A stretch of 64,000 nucleotides of DNA from assembly GCA_000320545.1 (NCBI GenBank), contig ADNK01001145.1, positions 1 through 64,000 of the forward strand, in the 5' to 3' direction. The notes beneath the pieces were generated by a model. It ran no database searches. It was not told the origin of the DNA and saw only the letters and a program-made list of their open reading frames with translations. The first letter of the stretch is position 1; the number at the start of each line of letters is the position of its first letter. Below are positions 32,621-44,620 of the stretch, in pieces. The translations under genes were made by a program, and so were the position numbers. The stretch comes from Bigelowiella natans CCMP2755 (lineage: Eukaryota > Cercozoa > Chlorarachniophyceae).

Positions 32621-33472
32621 GGATGCTTCAAAGAAAGTTAAAGCGGTTCTGTGAATTTCGCAAAGAAAATCAATAAGGGTATTTGCTACCAGTTGCCGTC
32701 GTACTCCGACCCCGATTTGTACACCAGCTTCCCTTGTCCGTGCCTGTTTCCTCTATTATAACAAAATTGATGCGTGTTAGGAAAGAGAAAAATTGCTCAA
32801 CCTTGCATAGCCAGGTTTCGGAGATGTGTGTTTGTGATCGATATATAGAATATATCAACAAAAAGGTGTATTACGCCAATGCAGATACGACATTTTGAGT
32901 CATTCGTATCGGACATTACGCGTGTGATGAACGGCAAAAGAGAGTTGCGAATTCGGGGATGGACAAATTCTCTTGCATTCGATCGACTTACTTTGAAAAA
33001 TTGCCGACGTATTTCGTCTCACCATCGTTGTACACCTATTTTTATCATCCATTTGAATCGTTCTTCTATGCTCGTAAAACGCCGCCGCCCCCTTTCCCCA
33101 GCTACATTCCATATTAATATACTTCTATATTAAAACGTTGTAGGAAGACCTCTTCCCCGATCCCGCTCGGTTTTGTATCCTTAAATGACCCTGTATAGTA
33201 TCCTCCCTAGACCCCAACAAAACCAACAGTGTGAGCGAGAAGCCGCAGAAGTAGAAACGCTCAGGCAGATCGGTGGCACCACCTTGCTATAGAAGTAGGT
33301 CCCTTTATGGTACTGATCTTTCGCAAAGGTTCCTGCGAATAAGCATGGCCTGAGTGTCGATGTCAACGAGAAGGCAGATACACAACGTTTACCTTCAAAC
33401 CGATCTCCATTCGACAAGTGCTGTATGCCTTTACCATGCCTTTTCCCCTTGCTGTCTCTTTCACCAACATAC
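31849..33472 (-). CDS. MORN-repeat protein resembling radial spoke head protein RSPH1
   Basis: Minus-strand exons each carry about one MORN repeat. The exon starting at 33472 after a TGCAG acceptor reads YVGERDSKGKRHGKGIQHLS then NGDRFEG, which closely parallels the first MORN repeat of RSPH1. Next come GTFAKDQYHKGTYFYS near 33310, GNRHGQGKLVYKSGSEYDGN near 32740-32690, VYIGDFFEGKKHGTA near 32370, GQGVMTYKSGEF near 32240, KEGVFAGKGTIFFRDGG near 32110 and LFDKGCQHGEGVYFSKNGEK near 31920. The last exon stops at 31849. MORN proteins of this type form the radial spoke head in motile flagella; other MORN proteins act at membranes, so the RSPH1 assignment is probable rather than certain. The exon with the start codon is not identified. 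Confidence 0.75.
32591..32620. repeat. (TA)n microsatellite
   Basis: A pure TA tract of about 15 units in an intron of the MORN gene. Confidence 0.93.
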
Positions 33473-34821
33473 CTGCAAGCCACGGTTTGTTAGGCAGTTA
33501 GGCAGCTATGGTGCGGCGCATTCAACAATAGACCGCTAGAGCACCTGTTGCGCTTTCGACTGAACATCTTGACCACACGCGTTACCATGTAAGAAAACGC
33601 CACGATGACTGATGAAGCAGAGGAAGGCAACGGTGGTGTTACGGAGGTATGCAGCGTTATGAAATTAGAAATGTCTTGCAAAATTGTCTTCTATCTCCAT
33701 CGCCGTGCATTATACAATACATATATATAAATTGAACTCACTGATGAACCACCGGAACCAATCCTGGTCCTGGGGAATGATGGATTCGAACATTGGAGCG
33801 AGCGATCAGCCGAAAGAGGGTCCCATTCAGCAGGATTTCAGACCGTTGAGAGTAAGAAACCGGATCAAAATGGCGAAAATTCCCATCATTTCTAACGAGC
33901 GACATCCTCCAAATATTGACGGAAATGCCAGCTAATCGGCGAATTATCTCAGACCTGGAGGCTCCGACATTACGTTTCTGGAACAAGCGTCATCGGGGAA
34001 ACTTCTGGACAAAATCGCCCAGGCCGGCAGCTGATAAATCGTATTTTAATTATTACCTGCGACAAATTCAGGAGGTTGTCGTAGGATTAAAATAGGCCTA
34101 ATTTTCAAGGACCGCCCAACAGATTTCCACGCACCGAAACGAGGAGGGATGATGCGCGCATCCTCGTACACAATGAGTCCATGGGCCACAAACCAGAGCC
34201 TAGGCAGTAAAAGGCGTCCAGGGAGCAAGTTGACAATGAGTTGAACGGTTAGTGAAAGACTGTCATAACGTAGTTTGGTGCCTTGCATCATTTCCTATTA
34301 CTACTACTACACTACTACTACCACGGACAAATTGCGTTCGATCAGCCTTTCCATCTGATGAACGTCCAGACACCTGTGGAATAAAGAGCCGGTCATCGTC
34401 GGCAATTCTACCCAAGGGTTTTCCTTGGGTTCTGCCAACTACGCGGTGTGCCTGACACGGTCCTTAGATCTGCTTCCATTCACCGTTGGATGCACATGAG
34501 TCATAACTGTGCAACAACACTTCTTTCTTCTTTCGTTGTTCAGTTCTTTTCTGTACAACGTTAACGGTTGGAAAATGATTTGTTTCAAACCCATTACGAG
34601 AAGTGAGAGAGAGCCCAAAAAATGAAGAAGGAGGACGGTGTAGAGGGGGGGAGGGGGGAGAGAGAGAGAGAGAGAGAATGAAGGCTGGTGATGAAAATAC
34701 AAGGATCAACCGTATGACGTGACTCCCTCTCGGTGATGATGGCCTTGACGGAGCTTTCGCTTCTCGGCCTCTCACCTGTAGGCATGGTCGAGGATATGAT
34801 TCTGAAACATACTATCTGAGG

Positions 34822-34858
<37 letters not shown>

Positions 34859-35399
34859 ATCTATCTTTCACCTTTTCTCGATCGAAGGGGGATCCCCTTT
34901 TGAGAACTTAAGCTTATGTAATCTGCGCTCATACTCCATACTAAAAATCCAAATTGGCCATGAACCAACACAGGTAAATCTTCAGGGAGGACAGAATGGA
35001 ATGATTGATTACATCGCCGCGAGTTGAGGTGGCGAGGGGAGGACGAGAGCAGTTCTTCTCGCGTAGCGAGGTACCTTCCATGGGGAATGAAGACATCTTT
35101 TTTCGAGAGTTGACTGAGCAACACATTAATTTATTCGCCAATCTCATCACCATCACGCACTGTCGTGAAACCAGAACAGAGACGCTCTCCATCGCTCCTG
35201 TCCTCGATTATCAGTGCAAGAGAAAAGCAGGCTCTTTCAGCCGCTCTCTCGTTTTTAGTCTTGAGAACGGTTTGACAGGCCCGACAGTTTTCTCCTTGAA
35301 TCTCAACGTGCCGCAGATGCAATGCTGTGCATATGTCATTTTGTATGCGTGTGTGTGTGTGTGTGCGTGTGTGGCTCTGTGTTAACTCGCAATAACTTC
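33473..35399. other. Unresolved region with coding-like fragments on both strands
   Basis: Several short segments have splice-bounded, protein-like frames but do not join into a clear gene. On the minus strand these are RTQGKPLGRIADDDRLF near 34430-34380, PRLWFVAHGLIVYEDARIIP near 34200-34140, and DQDWFRWFI near 33775-33750 between a CCCAG acceptor and a GTGAGT donor. On the plus strand they are MTDEAEEGNGGVTE at 33607 before a GT donor, and MGNEDIFFRELTEQHINLF near 35080-35130. CT/GA tracts lie at 34651-34678 and 34828-34855. At least one small gene probably lies here. Confidence 0.35.
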
Positions 35400-35851
35400 A
35401 CAGATGAGACGCATCGAAGAGAGCACTCATGGCTGGAGTGACGATTGATAACTACGACCAGGACGATGAGATAATGCCGGGTGATACTAAGGTACCAGAT
35501 GAACTGTTGGCTAGTTTTTTACAACGTTGGACTTCGACCCAACAGGCCGCACGACTTGCTTTGATGATTATTTACTTGCCCTCACTGATAATGATGAGAA
35601 ACATAAATGGATACGCAAATCTGAGCACTTCGCCCTTCCCTCCCCTATATTTTCTTTGCAACCGCGAAACAATCTCATTGCTCTCCCCCTCATTTATTCA
35701 GCTATGGATATCAAACGCTCAGCGTGTCTCGGCGTCACTTCAGAAATGCGAGGTGATGTTCAGGCTAACTTGCCACCTTGCCACCTCACAACAAACATCT
35801 CATGATGAGAAGATTAAATCGCTCTTACCCGCTATGAAAGAAGCCAAATAA
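35400..35851 (+). CDS. Fragmentary gene with an EF-hand-like exon
   Basis: Plus-strand segments read AGVTIDNYDQDDEIMPGDTK up to a GT at 35493. From about 35521, after a possible TAG acceptor, they read LDFDPTGRTTCFDDYLLALT and NDEKHKWIRKSEHF. The loop DFDPTGRTTCFD has Asp at positions 1, 3 and 12 and Gly at 6, fitting an EF-hand calcium-binding loop, with a leading ELLASF helix. A final exon after a TTCAG at about 35701 reads LWISNAQRVSASLQKCEVMF and stops at 35851. Exon joining is not secure and the 5' end is unknown. Confidence 0.35.
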
Positions 35852-37785
35852 ACGTGTTAATGATACTGAAGAGAGAGACGAAATATTTTTTGGAATAACG
35901 CCGGCGCGTTTCATGATGGATGCACAAAATGACTTGTGATCAGGGCAGTGCTACGTGTGGCTTCCGAAACCGATGGGATAGCTCATGTCTGCGCGCCTGA
36001 GGACTGTACCTCAAAAGAGATCCTGGCAGCAGAGGATTTCGAATTGAAAACAGTTGTTCCGACGAGTCTCAAGGCCTTCGCTCTCATTTACAACATGATC
36101 GATGCGTGTCGCGATGCACGTTGTGTGTTGATAATCAGAGTTGCAAAACCGTTGTGCGCAGCACCAAATTCATCAGTGCCCTAATTGTTTGTGCATGCCA
36201 TTGTGCTTGCTTGCGCACGATCTAGTGCATTGGCGACAGAAGTCTAGTGACGTTCGCGTCAACGGTACGAAGTCGGCTGAGCATCGTCATCAACCAACGC
36301 CATGACGGTTAAAAGCTCCCTCTTTCCGATCCGCGTGAGAAGCATTTGACCTTCTTTATGCAGCGGAACGTTGGGCCACGCTAGCATGCGCTAGCAGTGA
36401 GCGCTAGCACTGCTAGACTGTCGTGAGGTTTGAGCTCACTTTCGCCCGGCTAGCAGCCGCAGCCTCGATTATCTCGGCCTTCCGCCAACTGCAATTGCAT
36501 CCCCAGCAGCACGCAACACGCTTGATGCCAATCAGTTCAAGTATCAAAGACTCTCTGGCTAGCTAGCTAGCTGGGCAGCATACTAGCATATGTGTCTAGA
36601 TGTCCTCATGCATTTCTAGATTTGGCTAGTTGGCTCGCACTGGCAGTGCGTTGTTGTTGATTTTGCACAAGTAGAAGTGTCGGCCATGCTACAGACAGCA
36701 TCAGTAACTAGGTTAGCACAGACTAGCAGAGCTAGACACACAAACAATGCTAAAATGACCAGCCGCGTCGTCTAGGCACATGCGCATGACTTAAGACACA
36801 TCATTGCACAGACAAGGTGCACATACGTTGTGCACACGCACACTGTCTAACTGTGCCCAGCTAGACAGTCCATAGTGTGCACACTGTTTGTGGCATCTAG
36901 CTAGCTAGGCATGCATCAAGTCATTCCCGCGCGCTGCATCCATATGCACACACTTGTGCGACTCGCTATTTATGGTATTGTGTGTGCAATTGCAATTGCA
37001 TTTGGCATTGTGCTTTTGTTGCCCTTTGCCTGCAATGTGGTACGTTCACACATGCACACACACACACACACACACGCACGCACGCACGCACTGCTGCGAA
37101 TGATGCAAGCACTGTGTATCGTGAAGCCACATACGTATGCTAGTATGCTAAGCTGCATACAACACTACAAAAATAGCCGCCCGCCGCGCCAGCACCAGCG
37201 ATCGACCATTCATTCCAATCCACGGGACCAAATGTACCACATCTACATTCAAGGGATGATTCGCATGGAACGTTGCTGCTTTACTTGAAGACTATTAACT
37301 TCGACGATATCAACAACTACATCTTCTTTCTTTGTTTCTGTGACCTTGTTGCACTCCCCCCTCCTCTTTTCTGGGCATCCTTTCCAAGAGACGCACCGTC
37401 TTCACCGCCTTATTGTGGCATGTAGTGGAATTGTTATTTACATTACGTCATATAGGGTAACAATAATTCGAGCAGCTACAACTACCTACCCCCACACATG
37501 AGGCATCGTCAAACAGAACCATTAATATCATCAACATCACAGCATCGTAACCAATGGTGTTCTTTTTGCTCGCGATTTGTCTTGAAACAAGATTGGCATA
37601 TACTCCTCCTTTTCTAAGCCTGTGGTGGTGGTGTTTCATATGTTTAAGGCGCAGAAAGAGAACAAGGACGTGCACAATACAGACACCTTTTCGACTCAAT
37701 TGCATAAAAGGCTCTGAATATATTATCGTATTCCCAATGTCGCCACCGATTAGCCCTCCCCCCCCCCCCTCTTTTACCTTCTACG

Positions 37786-37826
<41 letters not shown>

Positions 37827-37934
37827 TTGTCATCGGAAAGCAGGAAAGGTTCTCGTTTCTCAGCGAAATCTGGCAGGGACTCCATCCCAATAACATCCAT
37901 CACAATGTGATGATTTATTCTCAGGTGTGTGGTC
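35852..37934. other. Convergent intergenic region rich in CTAG/TGCA palindromes
   Basis: A 2-kb gap between convergent genes. From 36220 to 37180 it is strikingly dense in GCTAGC, CTAGCTAGCTAG (36560-36571), TGCACA and GCATGC words. A CACG/CA tract lies at 37050-37091. CT and C tracts at 37757-37822 lie near the 3' end of the ABC gene. An 82-codon plus-strand ORF at 35936-36184 has no recognisable features. Confidence 0.55.
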
Positions 37935-38517
37935 TTAAACATGCGTGTAGTACAGCTGCTCATGATTGCCAATCTCAACGATACACCCTTTGTGCACCAC
38001 GGCGATCTTGTCCGCATTTTTGACTTAAAATGGTGATAGTGATATTAGCACATACAAACACACACAAACAGACGCACTTATAATGGTGATAGTGATATTA
38101 GCACACGCAAACACACACAAACACACACAAACAGACGCACGCCAAAAACATAAGAGCCAAACTTAAAAACCCCGTAGCACCGATATATCGTAAGGACAGG
38201 CAGCAGAACTCAGAAAATACTGCTACTACCCGTCGAGAGACGATGTGCTACAAGGACTACAGTTGAGCGCGATTGAGAAATCAGCCGGTCTAAAGCCTAA
38301 TGAAACGGGTGGCAGCGACTCTCAGAAAGCAATGATGATTATCACGGTGCCGACGACCGCGATGACGTGACTGGTGATTATGATGAAAGGGCTGATGAAA
38401 ATGCAAGAGGATAAGGAAATAGCATGAGTATGAGGAACAGCTAGTGCGCCCACCTCCTGTACAAGGGCCTCTGATTCCGCGTCTAAAGCAGATGTAGCCT
38501 GTGCGAGAATATATCAA

Positions 38518-38549
<32 letters not shown>

Positions 38550-39273
38550 TATACATAAATATCATATTCATAGTTAAAATTTTATATGCTCGGGCATGAA
38601 ACAAACACATACACACACGGCACACCATATCCACAGTACAAACACAGTATCCTAGCGCTCAGACATCGAGGAGCTGTCACAACCTCATCAAGCAGCAGAA
38701 TATCAGGCCGCCGCATAAGGACACGAGCAATGGCTATGCGCTGTTTCTGCCCTCCCGACAACCTTGAAGGAATGATAAAAATCACTGAGCTGAGAAGCAT
38801 CATTTTGGATGGGGGGGAGATCCGCATTTATGTGTCCTCACTTCTATGTTCGCTTGTGTAGGAGTCAAAAATACCTTACTCCTCTCTCCCCCACCCGTGT
38901 AGCGTATCCGTCTTCAAATTTTACAATGAAGTTGTGGGCATTGGCCAATCTGCAAGCAACAGCAGCGAGTACGACACATGAACCTCATGCATGTGTCGTT
39001 TGGGTTCTGCCGGTAAAAAGAAGCTCTTTCCGAAAGTGTAGAATCATATTATCATACACACACACACATAAACACGCGCGGCTTTCATCTGTGTCGGTCT
39101 TTAAGCAAGAAATGACGCTGCCAATCTTCAGGCCAGCAGGGCTGCTCAAAGGGGAGAGCTCGTGTCTATCCATCTACCCAATGACGCTATCTTACTTCGC
39201 TGCTCGACGGACATCGTTTGGGTCAGGGTCTTCGATGCCGTAGCTTCAAGAGGATTTCCATCAGATATAAATA

Positions 39274-39321
<48 letters not shown>

Positions 39322-39975
39322 TATACATATGTCTTAAATACGTGTAATTCAAAGACAGACAGGCAAAAAAATAAAAATATGTAAAACATACCCAAAATTG
39401 TACTTTAATGTATATATATATATATATATATATATATTGATTATATTTATATTAAGAATGCTTGTTTGCGTAGCGTAATAGTCATCTAATACTGCTCAAA
39501 ATCACAAAACTCTTTGTTGCAATTTCTTACGCAATATTAGCGAATATCGTCCCAGCAAACAACTGAGTTTCCTGACGAAACACACGCATTTCCGTCAAAA
39601 AAGAAACGATGTCAGTTTTGTATCGTTCCCAGCTTCCCCCCCCCCCCCCTCCCCATTCATCGTGCTGGAATAGCATTGTCGTAGATCGGGGAATATACGC
39701 TATTCATCGTCTGTTTCGTTTTTTGCGTATCATCTCCATTTTTGGCATGTGGGGCTATGGATTTGGATCGTCGCATCACACCACTAATAACCAGTAATAA
39801 TGATAATAGTAGCATATAATGATCAGAGCTGTACTTGCGTTACGACGCCTATTCGGTTGTGCAGGGCCGCGACGTTGAGCGAGTCCATTTCGTTCCCATC
39901 GATCAGAATGCGACCAGACACCTTTTTGGATAGGTAGATAGTAGTAGTAGTAGTAGAAGTAGTAGCAGCAGTAGC

Positions 39976-40010
<35 letters not shown>

Positions 40011-40547
40011 CGGGGAGGGTGGTAGTAGATTAGAAGAGAGGGGAGGAGGAAAGGAGCGAGAAGAAGCAGGGCAGAAGGGGAAAAAGAAGAAGAAATTTAG
40101 AAAAAAAATAGGAGAAACAAAGCGAGAAAAAGACAAATGATCAAATTCCAGCAAAAGAGGGAGAAAATTCTGGAATTCGAGGGCAAGAGTCGGGCTCATA
40201 GTTCTCGCGCTGCAAAACTAAATGAAAGGAGATCTATCTTCTCTAACGAAGGAGGATGAGGAGGAGGAGGAGGAGGATGAGGAGGAGGAGGAGGAAGGCT
40301 CATTCTGATTTCACCGGGTCATAGAAGCGCATCAGCAGCCGTACAACAGTGGATTTCCCTAGGATAGTTTCGGGCTCAGAGCACATATAACAATAAAGAC
40401 ATTAGCTCTAGCTCTCTCTATCTCTCTCTCTCTCTCTTTCTCTCTCTGTGTGTGTGTGTATGTGTGTGTGCGTGTGTATGAATGTGCGAGAAGAACGACC
40501 AAACATGCACACACGCGCGCGCACGCGCACACACACTCACACACACG

Positions 40548-40615
<68 letters not shown>

Positions 40616-41291
40616 AAGAAAGGGAGGGAGGGAAATTAAATCCTTGCTATTCTGAAAAATAGAATCCCATCCTCCCCCCATCTCCCTCCCTCTTGTCGCC
40701 TCTCCCCGAAACATCTTAGCTAAAAGAGACCTCCTCCTGAGGGCCCAACTAGGGCAACGACCTAAATGATTCATTCATCCGACACACACAAACACATAAC
40801 ATTTTATACTAATCATGATCATCTTGCTGTCACTGACTACTCCACATCATCATCCCCCCATCCCCATCCTAATTCGGATACTGACCTCTCCCTTGTTGAT
40901 TGTGAGCGTTAGATCTTTCAGTACGACGTTGTCAGGTCTGTAGTGAGAAGTGCATGTGCAGAAGTGACGACGACGATGATGATGATGACAATGGTGATGA
41001 TGAGGAATTACGTTCACGAAGAAATAGACCACTATTACATAGGATGATCTCGGGCACTAGAAGCAAACATGACGATGTGCGCGTGTGTGTGTATGTGTGT
41101 GTGTGTGTGTGTGTGTATGTGTCCCAGCATCACGAGAAGATTCGCAGCCGGACAAGCAGAGTCTCGCACTGCAATTCCGTGAGACGGCACACCTCATTTG
41201 GTAGTGGAAACCGATGTTTTTCATCTCAATGCTATCCGTGAATTCGGAGAGCTGACGCGACATGAAGGAAACGAAGACCGGAGAAGGAGAT

Positions 41292-41338
<47 letters not shown>

Positions 41339-41793
41339 TTAAAGAAGCACAATCTTCCGTGTAAATCAAAACACGCGAAAAAAACCCACCAAAGTCCCCA
41401 GCTTCATCGGTCACACACACCGAATTAAAAACACACAATATGATGTTCGGCTCTCCGCTGCGTTCTGCACCTTCTTCCCGTCGTTTGTATCGATCTCCGG
41501 AAGGCAGTCCAGGAGCGACACCACGCGCTAGAAGGGCAGCAAAGGATGGAAAGCCAAAGAAAACATCGTTGCGAACAGCAATAGCGACTTGAATAGCATC
41601 ACCATATCTCCATTCACCATCCCAAAAGATCTATATTAGGCCGTAATTCTGACCTGTGCCGCCCCTGCTGCACGTGTGAAGTTGTTCAGCATGCTATTCA
41701 ACGTCTTGTACCTACATATGGAGACAGTCAAAGGTTATCGAACGACAAACAATGCGTTGTTCATCTGCCGAGCTTCTGAGCTAACGTTTCGTG

Positions 41794-41830
<37 letters not shown>

Positions 41831-42028
41831 CGGGTGCGTATTTGGCGAATATTTCGAAATCGAAGCATCCTTCTTGCTTTTTAATGCAGCAACGCGCCGC
41901 CTCCTAACCCACCCGCTGTTGATCATCGCCCAGTACAGTTGGAACGTAACCAGCTCTCTGCACAACGAACAACGTCAGCAAGCACCAGCAGACTAAGAAT
42001 GAGCGTGCCCGCGCGCGCGCGCGCGCGC

Positions 42029-42066
<38 letters not shown>

Positions 42067-43329
42067 AATATTTCATGAAATCTACTCGCACGATTGCATA
42101 AGCTTGCAAAGCCAAATCTCGAACGAAATGGAGTCAGCATTTGACTAACACAAAGTGCATTCGGTTCTCTATGTGATGGCGTCGTAACAAACCCGACGGA
42201 GAGTTGATCGGGCTGCTGCATGGCTACGGTGCCTCCATACCTGCATACAACGAAGCAACAAAAACACAACAACAATAACAACAATAATGACAATAATAAT
42301 TACAACAACAGAGAACAGAGGAGCATTCGCACACAGAATGGAAGTCGTCAGTTGAGGCTGAATTGAAATTTCACTCAAGCATAAACGTTCGATGCCCCTG
42401 CCCCGAGGGATTTCTGGCGTAATCCATAACAATGTGTGCTTCTCCGTACATCAAGATAACATCTCGCCACTTACCACAGAATTAAAGCCCCTGCGCCTAA
42501 ATCCAGGCCGTTTGTGGTCAGATACGTTCCACCGCCAACGATTGCGTCTTTCATGCCCCTGATAGCAACCAGCCGTAGTTAAGTAAACATCGTTCGTAAT
42601 GCTCATTTCATCGGAAGATAAACGACGACGATTTGATTACTTATTGAGTGCTCTTGATGTGGACGACTGGTACTTGCTCCTCTCGAGATGCTAATGTAGC
42701 GATTATTATTCCAATATTTGGTCAAAACTACATTAGAGAAGAGGGAGGCTTCGCATGCAGTAAAAAATGCACTTCCCCCCCGACAAAATAGCAATTAAAG
42801 TGCACAAAATGACCTCCGTCGAGAAAGCCCGAACAGTCCGAATATTGCATATCGCTTCGGTAGCAACCTACACATTCCAACGGCATCCTCAAGGGCGTGC
42901 TCGTTCCGCGACACCGTTTATACATAAAAACATGTGAAAAGGGGATGAAAACTTGTTGCGAGTTGCGGTTTTGTTGTGGTGAGATTGCTTCTAATCCTAC
43001 CGCATTCGCATCGCCCAGGGCCGTCCATATCTCTCGATTTACCACTTTGCTCCAAGACGCGTACATGCCCTGCACAAAGTGCATGAGGATGGCAGGTGAA
43101 ACAGCAATGAACAATGGCACGAGACCAGCGTGCACGCCATCGATCATTAGTGGGTTAGTCCTGTCTTCTGTCTATACCGTGAGATATATAATTGGGCCGA
43201 TTGATGTGAAGGCCAGAATTGACAGCTTCCACGAGGTGTAGAAGCACATCACAAGTCCTCCCACAACCGAAATACACGACGTGATCAGCGAATTCAGCAT
43301 CGTCCTGCAATATGGCAATGTATATTCAC

Positions 43330-43364
<35 letters not shown>

Positions 43365-43884
43365 CGTGTGCGTGTGCGTGCGTGTGCGTGTGCGCGTGCG
43401 TGTTTTGTGTTGTTTGGGGGGTGGGACAAGTTTATTCTTGTATATGTCCATACGTGGCATCGATTCAAATGAATGTGAGCGCAACCTTATAGGAGATACC
43501 ATCGCACCCGCGTCGCTAGTCATCCTACGACGGCAGAAAAACAGAACCAAATGCGGGAAAACCACAACACGCACGGATTATATGAAGAACGATGTTCTTG
43601 ACTTTCAAGGACATCAGGGCTACTTGTCAATAGCACAGCATTCCTCCAAGGCTTGCAGTTCATATCATGACAGAATAGATACCACCGCAGTAGTTGTATT
43701 CTCAGCGAAGGTAGTGTTGTACCCGTCATACCGTGCTGTTAGCTGCCCTGTAGACGTGCAATCGAAGAACGCGATGTCCTGAGATGATAGCGTGACCAAA
43801 AGCACGCCCATCATTTGTGTACATGTTGTGTACTTGGTCGAAGTTCTGACTAGTTTTTACATTGTAATGTGTGTGCTTGTGTGC

Positions 43885-43921
<37 letters not shown>

Positions 43922-43997
43922 TGCGTACCTGTTTGATAATACTGGAAAATATTTGGTTGCGAACGCGAATACCGATTTTCCGCCCCACCTGCGCACG

Positions 43998-44035
<38 letters not shown>

Positions 44036-44588
44036 CCCATCTTACATCACACGAAATGTTTCAGTATGGCCTTTAAGGCCTACAATATTCCTCTAGTTTC
44101 TCTTTGCAAGATTTCTCGTCCTTCAACCTCGCCACAACCCCTGCTCGATCCCCCACCCCCCCCCCCCCCTCACTTACGATGCGGAAGCATGTGTTGCGAA
44201 TCGCCCCAAAGACACCAGTGAGAACTGACAAGCCCTGATGATAGAGTCCACCGAACCGAGTAAACATCGATTACGATGATGATCATGATGATGATGATGA
44301 TGATATGGTGGCAAAAGTGGAAAAAGGAGGGGATGGCGATGACACAAAGCGTTGATGCGGAATACGTTAGATCCGCTACGACACTCGACACTCGCTGATA
44401 TTCTACTTTTTAAGCCATTGGATAGACACGATTGAGGGTTTCTTTCGTGTGTTTTTTGGTGGTTAATGAGTATCTGCACGGCAACAACAACAACAACAAC
44501 GAGTACTCTACCACGAATATGCGAATGTCCATCTCAAATTGGCCCTGTGGATGATACAGAAAGACAACGTCTGTGTGTATTCTGTGCA

Positions 44589-44620
<32 letters not shown>

